Below, one piece after another: positions 53,794 through 63,161 of a stretch of 64,000 nucleotides of DNA (position 1 is its first letter; each line of letters opens with the position of its first letter). Position numbers and translations under genes: made by a program. The DNA is from SIG299 sp051880375 (GTDB lineage Bacteria; Bacillota; Clostridia; Lachnospirales; Lachnospiraceae): assembly GCA_051880375.1 (NCBI GenBank), contig JBJENV010000078.1:1-64000 (forward strand). The letters run 5' to 3'. Below the pieces are notes generated by a model. That model saw only the letters and a program-made list of their open reading frames with translations. It was not told the DNA's origin and searched no databases.

Positions 53794-54690
53794 TCAATCC
53801 TTCAATCCCGAACTTGCCATCGTCTCCAGAATCTGACTCTGGGACATAATGAAAATGGCGATTGGAACAACCATAGTAACTACCGTAACTGCCGCTGCCT
53901 GACCGGTTCTTGCAATACCGCCGCCCTGCACCTGCTGCAATGCAAATACCAGGGTTTTCTTTTCTTCCGAATAGATAAAGGTACCTGCTCTGTCGTTCCA
54001 CAGTCTCTGTACCGAGAAGATAATCAAAGTCAGCCATGCCGGCTTTACATTTGGCATCACGATATTATAAAACACCTTCCACTCACTGGCTCCGTCAATC
54101 TTCGCCGCTTCAATCAGAGCCATCGGAATTCCTTCCATGAACTGCTTCATTAAAAACAATCCGATTGGCGCCGCAAAGGCCGGAATGATGACAGCCCAGT
54201 AGGTATCAATCATATGAAGCTTATTGATAATCACATAGTTTGGAATGGCAGTAACGTAGCCGGAGAACATCATGGCCACCGTTACCAGCTTGAAAAACGT
54301 TTTACCTCCCGGAAAATCATACTTTGCCAGTACGAAAGCACCCATAGAAGCAATAATCAGATGTCCGAAGGTTCCCACCGCTGTAATGAAAACGGTGTTG
54401 AATACGTATCGCGGAAATGTTACCCAGCTCTTTCCCATGTTGACAAGCAGGTCGGAGAAGTTATCTAACGTCGGATTTTGCGCGAAAAACTTCGGCGGAA
54501 ACATAAACAACTCATCCAACGGCTTTAGGGCGTTGCTGACTGCAAATACCAGCGGTATTACCATAATAACCGCGGTCAGCAGCAAAAACAGATAAAGAAA
54601 AATATCTCCCGCAATAGAACGATTCGGCTTTCTTCTTTTTATTATTTTTGTTTTATGTTTTTTTGTTGTATTTCGCTTTTCTTTGCTCAT
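53794..54690 (-). CDS. CUT1 ABC transporter permease (MalG-like), set 1
   Basis: 298 residues, six helices (first ~27-50, IFLYLFLLLTAVIMVIPLVF). The EAA loop reads EAAKIDGASEWKVFYNIVMP (~190-209), then N-V-K-P; the C-terminus ETMASSGLKD is typical of MalG-type partners. The highly basic N-terminus (KKHKTKIIKRRKP) is cytoplasmic. It follows the MalF-like gene with a 1-bp gap. Confidence 0.9.
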   Translation of the reverse strand: MSKEKRNTTKKHKTKIIKRRKPNRSIAGDIFLYLFLLLTAVIMVIPLVFAVSNALKPLDELFMFPPKFFAQNPTLDNFSDLLVNMGKSWVTFPRYVFNTVFITAVGTFGHLIIASMGAFVLAKYDFPGGKTFFKLVTVAMMFSGYVTAIPNYVIINKLHMIDTYWAVIIPAFAAPIGLFLMKQFMEGIPMALIEAAKIDGASEWKVFYNIVMPNVKPAWLTLIIFSVQRLWNDRAGTFIYSEEKKTLVFALQQVQGGGIARTGQAAAVTVVTMVVPIAIFIMSQSQILETMASSGLKD

Positions 54691-54691
54691 A

Positions 54692-55630
54692 TCAGGTTCC
54701 CACTCTTCTCAACAGACTTTGGATTGCTTTGTTACATAACAGCATAACCAATACCAACAAGGTCGCAATTGCCGATGCATACCCCATTTCAAATCTGGAA
54801 TAACCATAGTCATACAAATGCGTTACAACCGTTCGTGCCGCATAATCCGTACTCGGATAGCCGCACAGCGCCATGGTAACGTCACAGACGTTAAATGCCT
54901 GAGTGATGGACATGACCGCACCGAACATTAACATCGGCCGCATTCCCGGAAGAGTGATGTACCAAAGCTCCTGCCAGCGGTTTTTTACACCATCCATATA
55001 CCCCGCCTCGTACTGTGAACGGTCAACACCCTGAAGACCGGCTACGAAGGAAAGGAAGCCCGCGCCAAGACTGGTCCATAAAATAACCAGCATACAAACC
55101 GGAAGCATGTAATCCGGGTTAATCAGCCACAGCACCGGTGTATCAATAATACCGAGATCCATTAAAAATGCATTTACATAACCGTATGCATCACCGCGGA
55201 AGAGCTGAGAAAAGATAACAAACACGTTACCTGCAATCGACGGTGCATAAAAAACGATAACTGCAATGGTACGTACCCAGCGCGGCAGCTCGTTAATCAG
55301 CCAGGCAAACAGGAAGGAACCGATGTATCCTAACGGTCCTGTAATGATGGCTATCATAAAGGTATTCTTCACGCCCTGCAGAAAGATGTCATCCTCCAGT
55401 ATCAGGCTGATATAGTTCTGTAACCCTATGAATCTCGGAGGCTCCAGAATGTTATAGTAAGTAAAGCTGTAGCAGATCGATGTAATTACCGGCAGAACAA
55501 CAAAGGTAATAAATACAAGTGCATAAGGTGCCAGGAACAGGTAACACATCTTTCTCTGCTTCGCTTTTTTTACTGCCACCTGAAAATTATGCTTTCGCAG
55601 AATCAGGTATTTTCGAATATATTCCTTCAC
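54692..55630 (-). CDS. CUT1 ABC transporter permease (MalF-like), set 1
   Basis: 312 residues, six helices (first ~29-52, YLFLAPYALVFITFVVLPVI). The EAA loop reads YEAGYMDGVKNRWQELWYIT (~208-227), then LPGMRP. The start is GTG 55628-55630 with a GGGAG RBS. It partners with the following MalG-like permease and solute-binding protein 1. Confidence 0.9.
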   Translation of the reverse strand: MKEYIRKYLILRKHNFQVAVKKAKQRKMCYLFLAPYALVFITFVVLPVITSICYSFTYYNILEPPRFIGLQNYISLILEDDIFLQGVKNTFMIAIITGPLGYIGSFLFAWLINELPRWVRTIAVIVFYAPSIAGNVFVIFSQLFRGDAYGYVNAFLMDLGIIDTPVLWLINPDYMLPVCMLVILWTSLGAGFLSFVAGLQGVDRSQYEAGYMDGVKNRWQELWYITLPGMRPMLMFGAVMSITQAFNVCDVTMALCGYPSTDYAARTVVTHLYDYGYSRFEMGYASAIATLLVLVMLLCNKAIQSLLRRVGT

Positions 55631-55647
55631 AATGTGTCACTCCCTTC

Positions 55648-58593
55648 TTATTCTGTCGGCAGGCCAAACTCTTTCCGCTTCTTTGTGATTTCTTCATTGA
55701 TGGTGATGACATAGTCAATAATCGTTTCTCTCGGGTCCTCATGGTTGATGATAACCTTACGAATCGCATTGGTAATATGCCGTCCTGTGTAGTAACCACC
55801 CGGAACCTCTTCAATTCCGACGGTCCAATCCCACTGTTCGTTCAATACCTTGATATCCTCTGCGCTCCAGGACAGCTGTGTAAACGCTTCACGGTTTGCT
55901 GTTGCATATCTTGCGGAAGAGCCAAGCAGCGCTTCGATTTCCCGACCGAAGCGAACCTGGGTTTCTGCTTTTGCCCACCACTTCATGAACTCCCATGCCT
56001 TCTGCTTCAGTCCTTCGTCTGCAGTCCGGACCATCATGGTTGCGCTTCCGGTAATAAAGTCGGAACGGTCTATGTAGATATTGCCGTTTTCATCCACCCG
56101 CTCTGTACCCGGAAGCAGGCCAAACTCCCAAAGGCCCCGGATTTCCGGTGCAGATACCATCAGTGTATTGTAGGTAGAATATGGGGCAATGCCAATCGGC
56201 ATTTCGCCGGAACGGAACCGGCTGACAAAGTCGTAAACCTGCGGAATACCATAGTCCGTAAAGTATCTGGTATAATCGTCAAAGGCTTTTACACCGGCCT
56301 CATCATTTACCCTTGTTTTTGTTCCCGCTTCGTTGTATAAATCTCCGCCGTTCTGAAACAGCAGGGAAAAATACAGCGTCAGGTCCGGTGTATTGGAAGC
56401 GATGGAAGTATTAGCAGATGCCGTAGTGCTGCTTCCGGCAGCACTCGGAATACCTACCGACATGCTGTTTCCCTGAATCGTCGGCATCATTTCAATCAGT
56501 TCCTGCCAGGTCTGCGGAATACCAAGTCCAAGCTCCTCTAACACATCAGTGCGGTAGAACATTACGCTGAAGGTCTGTGTTTCCGGAACCGCATAAATGT
56601 GTTCGCCCAGTCTGTACTGTCTGTACGAGCTCTCGGTATACGGAGCCAGCACCTCTTCATAATCTGCAAACTGGGTAATATCCTCTGCCGCACCACGGAG
56701 TGCAAAGTTCACCGGCTGGTCGGCACCTACGGACAAAATTACGTTCGGTCCTCTGCCTGCCATTACCGCACTTAAAATTGCTCCGGCATCTACAATTTCC
56801 ACGTTTACCTTAATGCCGGTATCCGGTGTAAACGTATCGTCAATCATCGTCTTTAAAATGGTACCCTGGTCGCGGCCGGAGGTAATCCATACCGTAACGA
56901 TCTCTTCCTCGTCACCGTAAACATCACCGACGGAATTGTAATCTACAATGAAGGAAGCAACAAATGCCTTTACCTCATGTACCATCTTATCAAAGAAATT
57001 ACTCTTATCTTTCTCCGGCGCCGTCTCTGTGCCGCAAACCACAAGATAGTCGATATCCAATTTGATTTCCGACATATTGAGGATTGCCGTGCCGAGCGCC
57101 GTAATATTATCCTTAAAGGTTGTAAATTCGACTGTAATCTTTTCCGGACGGTCCACAAAGCGCTCCAGCTGCTGTGCAACCGTCTGTGCGGATGCTATCT
57201 TATCCGCCTTCTGTCCGGTATAAGCCACCGTATCATCTACAATTTTGTATAAGCGCTTATATTCCAGCTCCATTGCCTCCATGAGTTCCGGATAAACAGT
57301 CTCAATATGGTAATCACGGTACTTATCCGGGGAAGCTCCGGTATAAACAAGAAGCTTACGGTAAATCTGGTTCAGACGATAGGTAGAATTCTGTAAATCC
57401 TCCAGAATAGCACCCATGCCGCCGAGTGTAGCTTCCAGACGAATCGTATGTGTTCCCGCTGTCAGATAAAACTCATACGGAACATCCTGATCGTCTGCTA
57501 ACATCAGACAACTCCAGTCCGTATCATATGCAAAACCGATTTCCTTCATTTCCTCAAACGGAATTGCACCGTCTATGTACACGCTTCGGCAGGATACGCT
57601 GCCTCTGGAATAATTCTGACGGCCTTTTATCATAATATTGTAATAGCCATCCTCCGGAACGGAAAATTCCCACTCAATCCACTGTCCTGAGGTTCTCCAT
57701 GCATCACCGCCGGTATAGTTTAATATCGTATTCATAACACTGTATGGCTGTGTCCCTGCGGAGGCTTTATCATATTTTGCATATAAAGAGGATTCGGAAC
57801 GTCTTACTGCCGCTTCTCCCTGAATCTTATTTAAATAGGTCAGTCCCTGACCCTTTGCAGGTGCACCGCCCTGTGCATGATATTCTTCATAAGATACAGG
57901 AGCATCTACACCACTGACGGTCAGCTTTCTTAGCACCATCGGTTCATTTACGCCGACAAACGTAATTGTATTTTTACCGGCTTCCAGATAAAACTGATAC
58001 GGTTCTACCACATAGCCCATATCATCCTTACAGTAAGCCGTCTGCCATTCGTATACTTCTATCTGTGCCGGACGGATTTCATTTCCCTGATTATCCGTTC
58101 TCGGTGCATATGCATCGGTCCAGATGCGTCCGAACGTAATGTTTTCTGCATCTGAAAACGGAAGCTCCCCATTGATATAAACGCTTCGTTCAATGGCAAC
58201 GCCTCTGGATTCTACGGTCATATACTCCAGTAAGATGTTATATACCCCGGTTTCCGGAATATCCACTTCCCATGTGACCGTTGATTCCGTATCGGTGTAC
58301 AGTGCTTTTTCTTCCCCCGCATAGTTTGTGTAAATTTCTGCTCCGTTTCCTTCCGTAAACGAATACAAATCTACTTCTATCTCATACTGAGGCATCGCTG
58401 CTGTTTCGTGCGCCTTCTGATATCTGGTGTAGGTTCCCTCAATTACAGCTCCGGCTACGTCCGCAGACAAATCTGTTCCCGCGTATTTTTCACTGAAATT
58501 TTCTACCGGCCGTAAACTCATTAACCACAATGCCAGACATCCGGCAACCAGCACTCCCAAAAAAATAAGTAATTTTTTAATAGAGCCCTTCAT
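55648..58593 (-). CDS. Very large solute-binding protein 1 with N-terminal carbohydrate-binding-like repeats
   Basis: 981 residues, about twice a normal binding protein. An N-terminal anchor (~7-27) includes VAGC, which could be a lipobox (Cys19), though hydrophobic residues after it also allow a plain membrane anchor. Two similar beta-sandwich modules (~65-235 and ~255-420) share phrases such as GVYNILLEYMTVESRGVAIE / GYYNIMIKGRQNYSRGSVS and FYLEAGKNTI / FYLTAGTHTI, like CBM35/CBM6 folds. A helical linker (~425-550) leads to a solute-binding domain (~560-981: VTVWITSGRDQGTILKTM, QTWQELIEMMP, KAWEFMKWWAKAE). First gene of the long transport run. Confidence 0.85.
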   Translation of the reverse strand: MKGSIKKLLIFLGVLVAGCLALWLMSLRPVENFSEKYAGTDLSADVAGAVIEGTYTRYQKAHETAAMPQYEIEVDLYSFTEGNGAEIYTNYAGEEKALYTDTESTVTWEVDIPETGVYNILLEYMTVESRGVAIERSVYINGELPFSDAENITFGRIWTDAYAPRTDNQGNEIRPAQIEVYEWQTAYCKDDMGYVVEPYQFYLEAGKNTITFVGVNEPMVLRKLTVSGVDAPVSYEEYHAQGGAPAKGQGLTYLNKIQGEAAVRRSESSLYAKYDKASAGTQPYSVMNTILNYTGGDAWRTSGQWIEWEFSVPEDGYYNIMIKGRQNYSRGSVSCRSVYIDGAIPFEEMKEIGFAYDTDWSCLMLADDQDVPYEFYLTAGTHTIRLEATLGGMGAILEDLQNSTYRLNQIYRKLLVYTGASPDKYRDYHIETVYPELMEAMELEYKRLYKIVDDTVAYTGQKADKIASAQTVAQQLERFVDRPEKITVEFTTFKDNITALGTAILNMSEIKLDIDYLVVCGTETAPEKDKSNFFDKMVHEVKAFVASFIVDYNSVGDVYGDEEEIVTVWITSGRDQGTILKTMIDDTFTPDTGIKVNVEIVDAGAILSAVMAGRGPNVILSVGADQPVNFALRGAAEDITQFADYEEVLAPYTESSYRQYRLGEHIYAVPETQTFSVMFYRTDVLEELGLGIPQTWQELIEMMPTIQGNSMSVGIPSAAGSSTTASANTSIASNTPDLTLYFSLLFQNGGDLYNEAGTKTRVNDEAGVKAFDDYTRYFTDYGIPQVYDFVSRFRSGEMPIGIAPYSTYNTLMVSAPEIRGLWEFGLLPGTERVDENGNIYIDRSDFITGSATMMVRTADEGLKQKAWEFMKWWAKAETQVRFGREIEALLGSSARYATANREAFTQLSWSAEDIKVLNEQWDWTVGIEEVPGGYYTGRHITNAIRKVIINHEDPRETIIDYVITINEEITKKRKEFGLPTE

Positions 58594-58644
58594 ACATGCC
58601 TCCCCGTTCTCCTGATATAACCTTTCCGCATCACCAGTAATGTT

Positions 58645-58694
58645 TTTATATGATATAGGTTCCCTATATCATATAAAGCAGACTAGTCTGCTTT
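58645..58694. promoter_or_regulatory. Two overlapping inverted repeats upstream of the transport operon
   Basis: A 15-bp perfect arm pair (58645-58659 / 58663-58677; core TATATGATATAGG, loop TTC) overlaps by 3 bp a 20-bp perfect palindrome AAAGCAGACTAGTCTGCTTT (58675-58694). They lie 52-101 bp before the start of solute-binding protein 1. They may be operators for AraC or another regulator, or RNA hairpins in the leader of the operon. Confidence 0.65.
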
Positions 58695-58822
58695 TTGCGC
58701 GATATTGCTTTTATGAGTACAGTATACTCTATATTTTTTCTCTCTGCTTATTATTCTTTGCTATCATCCTTTCACAAATTGCTCAATTCCTTTGCCCTTT
58801 CCTCATTATTTTATGTGCAATA

Positions 58823-58851
58823 TTTACTTTTTGAACGAATAATGTTATACT
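58823..58851 (+). promoter_or_regulatory. Promoter of the AraC gene
   Basis: TTTACT (58823-58828), 17-bp spacer, TATACT (58846-58851), 104 bp before the chosen start. Confidence 0.55.
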
Positions 58852-58955
58852 GGCTTTAGCATTTTTGCTTAAACAAAGAATAAAATCATTTGGGTTTAAA
58901 AGCATATAAAAAAGCAATTTCTGACCATTTCAAAGCAAAAAGGGGAAGGTATTTC

Positions 58956-59894
58956 ATGGCAAAGCTTGATAAGATGAACCAGCTTGAAAACTTAAATATA
59001 ATAAACAGCGACTGGCCCGGCGCAAAATATATTAACAATACGCATGAACTGGTGGCTTACCACAACGACACCTGTATCCGCATCTGGCGTAATACAGAGT
59101 CCATCGGCTACAAACCTCACTGGCACTCCTCCATCGAAATCATCATGCCGGTAGAGAACTGCTACGATGTAAAAATCAACAACAAAGACTACCATCTGAA
59201 TCCGAATGAAATCCTGATCATCCCGCCGCGCGAGCTTCATGAACTGATTGCTCCGCCGAAAGGAGTCCGCTTTATTTTTCTGTTCAATATCAGTGTTCTG
59301 ACCCAGTTAAAGGGCTACGCTGCCATTCAGTCCATGCTGGCACTGCCGCTTCACATTACAAAGGACACTCATCCTTTGATTTACAGTGAAGTCTGCCAGT
59401 CTCTTTTAGAAATGTGTAACGAATACGCCTCCGGCAATCCTTACAGCGAGCTGACCATTTTTTCTCTGTTGATAAAACTGTTGATTACTCTGTATGAAAA
59501 TCACATCCAGACAGCGGATTTATTCCAGAATGTAAATGTAAGCAAGCATCAGGAATATGTAAGCAAGTTCGGTAATCTGTTAGAGTACATTGATACACAT
59601 TATACGGAAGATCTGACGTTAGAGGACATGGCAGACATTATCGGCTTCTCCAAATATCATTTTTCCAGACTGTTCAAGCAGTATACCAAATTCACCTTCT
59701 GCGATTATCTGAAGCACCGGCGGATTCAGGCTGCGGAAATGCTGTTAGAGCAGCCGGAATACTCTATCACGGAGGTTGCGCTGCAGTCCGGTTTTCCAAG
59801 TATCTCTACCTTCAACCGGATTTTCAAGGAGCAGAAAAACTGTACGCCGACGGAATACCGTATGATGAAATCGAAACGCAAATCACATCACTAA
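58956..59894 (+). CDS. AraC-family transcriptional regulator
   Basis: About 312 residues. The N-terminal cupin-like sensor domain (~40-160) has KPHWHSSIEIIMPVEN and PNEILIIPPRELHELIAPP. The C-terminal AraC DNA-binding domain (~205-305) has two helix-turn-helices: LEDMADIIGFSKYHFSRLFK and ITEVALQSGFPSISTFNRIF, ending in CTPTEYR. ATG 58956 is chosen for its GGGGAAGG RBS over an upstream in-frame start at 58890. It is the only plus-strand gene in the xylan locus and lies between the hydrolase and transport groups; activation of both by a xylo-oligosaccharide is inferred. Confidence 0.92.
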   Translation: MAKLDKMNQLENLNIINSDWPGAKYINNTHELVAYHNDTCIRIWRNTESIGYKPHWHSSIEIIMPVENCYDVKINNKDYHLNPNEILIIPPRELHELIAPPKGVRFIFLFNISVLTQLKGYAAIQSMLALPLHITKDTHPLIYSEVCQSLLEMCNEYASGNPYSELTIFSLLIKLLITLYENHIQTADLFQNVNVSKHQEYVSKFGNLLEYIDTHYTEDLTLEDMADIIGFSKYHFSRLFKQYTKFTFCDYLKHRRIQAAEMLLEQPEYSITEVALQSGFPSISTFNRIFKEQKNCTPTEYRMMKSKRKSHH

Positions 59895-59938
59895 AAAGAA
59901 CGCAGAGTCATCAAAATGCCTTGGCTCTGCGTTCTTTT
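59894..59938. terminator. Bidirectional terminator between araC-type gene and GH8 gene
   Basis: AAAAGAACGCAGAG (59894-59907) pairs perfectly with CTCTGCGTTCTTTT (59925-59938). It serves the AraC gene and the end of the GH3-GH67-GH8 unit. Confidence 0.9.
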
Positions 59939-59957
59939 CATTTTTCAATATCTTATA

Positions 59958-61094
59958 TTACCACACTCTGTAATTCCCGCTCAGTGCTAAAAACGCAAAG
60001 AAATACAGGCAGTTATCATAGTACCTTCTCTCGCCGGTGCGAAGCGGCATGTGAAAGAAGCTCTCTACCCATTCTCTGCTTTCTTCACCGGTTGCAGCTA
60101 ACGATGCCTGAGCCACTGTCGCCGACAGTCCTACCGGATGCAGTGCCTTATCATTTACCTGTGTTCCATCGATTTCATAGATGAAATATTCATTACTGTG
60201 CAGTGCAGGAAGCAAAAACTTCTGGATATGATCTGCTGCCGCACACTGCCCTTCATCTACGCCAAACCACTCATAATCCAGACCGATGTTGGCAACGGTA
60301 CGATAGGAATCGCTGAAAAACCAGTCATGACGGTCTTTTGTCCACGGCAGAGGACGGCTCATCGGACTACCGTCAAATTCCGCATACTCTGCAGAAAAAC
60401 CGGTCACCGGGTGACAGGCCTTCGCCAGATACTTTCTGCTGGCCTCTGCTGCTTTCTTCCAGAATTCCCGGTCCTCCTCGTCTGCCCAGAGAGCAAACAG
60501 CTCGTAAAAATGCGGCAGATGATAAGACGGGTCTGTAAAATCAATCCCCGGAACAAACAGAATCTGATGATTGGACAGATTCCACATCGGAGTTCCCGTT
60601 CTGCCGTTCTGCCCCTTGTGCAGACAGGCACGAAGGATTTCCTTTGCCTGAGCTTCGTAATGAAAAATTCCTTCGCCGTTCCCCCAGCGGTGTGCTGCAA
60701 AGAACAATGCCATTGCAAAGAATTCTTCCCCATCCGGTGCCGGTCCGTCGGCATTTTTTGTGCCGTCCACGGCACAGGACCAGGCAAAATAGCCTTCGTT
60801 ATACCCGTCCTTCATCCACATATAGGTCTTTGCCCATTTCCAGATGCGGTCAAACTCCTCTTTCATGTTAAGCTGCACACAAATCATCATGCCATAGGAC
60901 ATTCCTTCCGTCCGGGCATCATGATTTCCGGTGTCCATGATATAAGCCATATCATCCCCTACCGGGAAATAGACACGTTCCTCTTCTGTACCGTAAAACC
61001 ATGTGTTCCGGATTTCCTCTAATCTCCTTGTAATCTCTTCCTCTGAAATCCCCATTTCCGCAAATACATTACGATAGTTCTGTTCTTGCCACAT
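59958..61094 (-). CDS. GH8 reducing-end xylose-releasing exo-oligoxylanase
   Basis: About 378 residues, no signal peptide. The (alpha/alpha)6 GH8 fold shows the catalytic acid in ARTEGMSYGMMI (Glu ~63), the PAPDGEEFFAMAL segment, NHQILFVPG and FFSDSYRTVANIG, which holds the expected base Asp. The overall pattern is that of Rex enzymes, which remove xylose from the reducing end of xylo-oligosaccharides of three or more units in the cytoplasm. ATG 61092-61094 with GGGAGG is preferred over a start seven codons earlier. It is the last gene of the GH3-GH67-GH8 unit. Confidence 0.92.
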   Translation of the reverse strand: MWQEQNYRNVFAEMGISEEEITRRLEEIRNTWFYGTEEERVYFPVGDDMAYIMDTGNHDARTEGMSYGMMICVQLNMKEEFDRIWKWAKTYMWMKDGYNEGYFAWSCAVDGTKNADGPAPDGEEFFAMALFFAAHRWGNGEGIFHYEAQAKEILRACLHKGQNGRTGTPMWNLSNHQILFVPGIDFTDPSYHLPHFYELFALWADEEDREFWKKAAEASRKYLAKACHPVTGFSAEYAEFDGSPMSRPLPWTKDRHDWFFSDSYRTVANIGLDYEWFGVDEGQCAAADHIQKFLLPALHSNEYFIYEIDGTQVNDKALHPVGLSATVAQASLAATGEESREWVESFFHMPLRTGERRYYDNCLYFFAFLALSGNYRVW

Positions 61095-61127
61095 ACCATT
61101 TCCTCCCGCTGTCATTTTACTTTATCT

Positions 61128-63152
61128 CTAGTATATTTTTCTTCCCTTTTCATCCGGAATTCCGCTTTTTCTATAAAAGTACGAATTTACCTGATCCCGC
61201 CATTCCTTTGCATTAGAAAGCTGTCTGTCAAAACGCTCACTTACATTCGTAAATACGGTGTCAGGCACTTTGCCCCGAAGCCTCCGAAAGCAGGCAATCA
61301 TTTCTTTTACTTCCTCCACACCTTCAAAATGGCTGTCATAAATATGCTGAATCAATGTTTTTCCTGTAGACAGTACATGAGTATACGGTACATGATGGAA
61401 AAACAGCAACAGTTCTTCCGGACAGGAGTTGATATCATTGTACATGGATGCATTCGGCTCGTCATACTGACGTACATAGCCGGTCCCCGTATCCGTCCGG
61501 TCGACTCCGATTCCGAAGTGGTCTGCCCGGTGATAGGTTCCCCAGCGGGAGTATTCGTAGCCATCCACGCTGCAGCCATAGTGGGTATGCGGTGTCACCA
61601 TCCAGCCGATGCCGAGCGGACTGGTGTAGTGTTCGTATACCTCTCTCGACGGGAGTAAAATGGAAAGCATCGCCTCCACCACCTCCGTGTCGTTTGATAA
61701 GGTCAGCCGAATCCACTCTTCTGCAATTTCTTTTGCCGTCAGGGAATTCCGGAATGCCAGACGCCCAAACCCATACAGATTGGCGGCCGCCAGCACATTG
61801 CCCGTCCAGTTCTCATCATTTCCGGTATTGCAGACAGCAGCAATCCCCATATGCAGATTGCGACGCTCCCCGCTCCGGCCGCTGAGGATATCAGCCACGG
61901 TATCCTTTTCTTTTCTGCAATAGGTCTTAAACTCAAGAATTTCCTTGAACATCGGAATCAGATAGCAGACATCAATCTGCTGTCCGGTATACTCCTGTGC
62001 AATCTGGACTTCCATCATCCGGTTTGTTTTTTTCAATCCGCCAAGCAACGGAGAAACCGGCTCTCTGATTTGAAAATCCATTGGCCCGTTTTTAATCTGC
62101 AAAATGACATTGTCATGATAGTCGCCGTCCATCCCGATAAAATTGTCATATCCTGCTCTCGCTCTGTCGGTCTTGACATCCCGCCAGTCCTGCGTACAGT
62201 TATAAACAAAACAACGCCAGATAATCAACGCTCCGTAAGGTTTTACGATATCCGCCAGCATATTGGCACCGTCTGCCTGCGTTCTTCCATAGGTGAACGG
62301 TCCCGGGCGTCCTTCCGAATCTGCCTTGACCAAAAAGCCTCCCAGCTTCGGCACACGGCGGAATACCTCTTCCATCTTTTTTGTCCACCAGTCAATGACT
62401 GCCGCATCCAGAGGATCCGCACTCTGCGGACCCGAAAGTTCTATCGGGGCTGCAAAGTTAAGGCTCAGATAAAGCCGGATGCCATAACCGGCAAACAGTT
62501 CGGACAACTCTGCCACCTTGTCAAAATAACGCTCCGTTATCAGATAAGTGGCTGCCTCCTTTACATTGACGTTGTTGATTACAACGCCGTTGATTCCGAT
62601 GCTTGCTAAGAATCTGGCATAATCCTTCGTCCGCTCATTCAGGATGAGTTCATTGTTTTCAAAAAAGAAGGAACGTCCGGAATAACCGCGTTCTATGCTG
62701 CCGTCCATGTTATCCCAGTGATTGTACATGCGAAGCGGCTGGTCCGGTATCTGAAGCGTCTGAATTTCTCCAAGGGATTCCTCCATGGCAATGATACGAA
62801 GCAGATGAAACACTCCGTATAACACACCGCTTTCCTCTCCGGCTTCCAGAATCAGATGCCCCGTTTCTTCGGTCAGCCGATAAGCTCCCTCGATTGCTTC
62901 CGGAAGTACTGCTCTCTTAATTTGAAGTGTTGCCGTGTTCACAGTCTCCGCTTCCCCAGTACTGTCCACGGAAAAATAATTCATGGAAAGCATTCCTCTT
63001 AAGCCCCGTTCCAGTTCCTTAAGTGCATTGTTCACCACGGGATGCTCTGCAGAAAAACCGGACAGCCCAATTCTTTGAAAATACGCCCTGTTTTCTTTGC
63101 TGTTTACCTTTCTGTATTCCAGCCAGAGCTGTGTAAAGCCCTTTGTTTCCAT
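61128..63152 (-). CDS. aguA: GH67 alpha-glucuronidase
   Basis: 674 residues, no signal peptide, so cytoplasmic. It removes 4-O-methylglucuronic acid from the non-reducing-end xylose of imported aldouronic acids. Visible family motifs are RMYNHWDNMDGSIERGYSG, GGFLVKADSEGRPGP (catalytic acid Glu), NGPMDFQIREPVSPL and MEVQIAQEYTGQ (the Asp and Glu of the base pair), and GIGWMVTPHTHYG. It lies 9 bp after GH3 and 33 bp before GH8. It complements GH115, which also acts on internal substitutions. Confidence 0.95.
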   Translation of the reverse strand: METKGFTQLWLEYRKVNSKENRAYFQRIGLSGFSAEHPVVNNALKELERGLRGMLSMNYFSVDSTGEAETVNTATLQIKRAVLPEAIEGAYRLTEETGHLILEAGEESGVLYGVFHLLRIIAMEESLGEIQTLQIPDQPLRMYNHWDNMDGSIERGYSGRSFFFENNELILNERTKDYARFLASIGINGVVINNVNVKEAATYLITERYFDKVAELSELFAGYGIRLYLSLNFAAPIELSGPQSADPLDAAVIDWWTKKMEEVFRRVPKLGGFLVKADSEGRPGPFTYGRTQADGANMLADIVKPYGALIIWRCFVYNCTQDWRDVKTDRARAGYDNFIGMDGDYHDNVILQIKNGPMDFQIREPVSPLLGGLKKTNRMMEVQIAQEYTGQQIDVCYLIPMFKEILEFKTYCRKEKDTVADILSGRSGERRNLHMGIAAVCNTGNDENWTGNVLAAANLYGFGRLAFRNSLTAKEIAEEWIRLTLSNDTEVVEAMLSILLPSREVYEHYTSPLGIGWMVTPHTHYGCSVDGYEYSRWGTYHRADHFGIGVDRTDTGTGYVRQYDEPNASMYNDINSCPEELLLFFHHVPYTHVLSTGKTLIQHIYDSHFEGVEEVKEMIACFRRLRGKVPDTVFTNVSERFDRQLSNAKEWRDQVNSYFYRKSGIPDEKGRKIY

Positions 63153-63161
63153 AGCATTCTC

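Larger units (their letters stand above)
58594..58955. other. Divergent regulatory region of the xylan locus
   Basis: A 362-bp AT-rich gap between solute-binding protein 1 (leftward) and the AraC gene (rightward). It holds a 50-bp nest of inverted repeats (58645-58694), a plausible rightward promoter (58823-58851) and several AT-rich stretches. A TATACT (58721-58726 complement) could be the leftward -10, but no good -35 is seen, as expected for an activator-dependent promoter. No ORF of note. Confidence 0.6.

Noticed and set aside
55519..56340. 273-residue plus-strand open frame
   Set aside because: Crosses the boundary of two real minus-strand genes (permease and solute-binding protein); no domain seen.
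60138..61022. 294-residue plus-strand open frame
   Set aside because: Antisense to the GH8 gene with recognised catalytic motifs; no RBS or recognisable domain.
61851..62609. 252-residue plus-strand open frame
   Set aside because: Antisense to GH67 alpha-glucuronidase, whose identity is secure.
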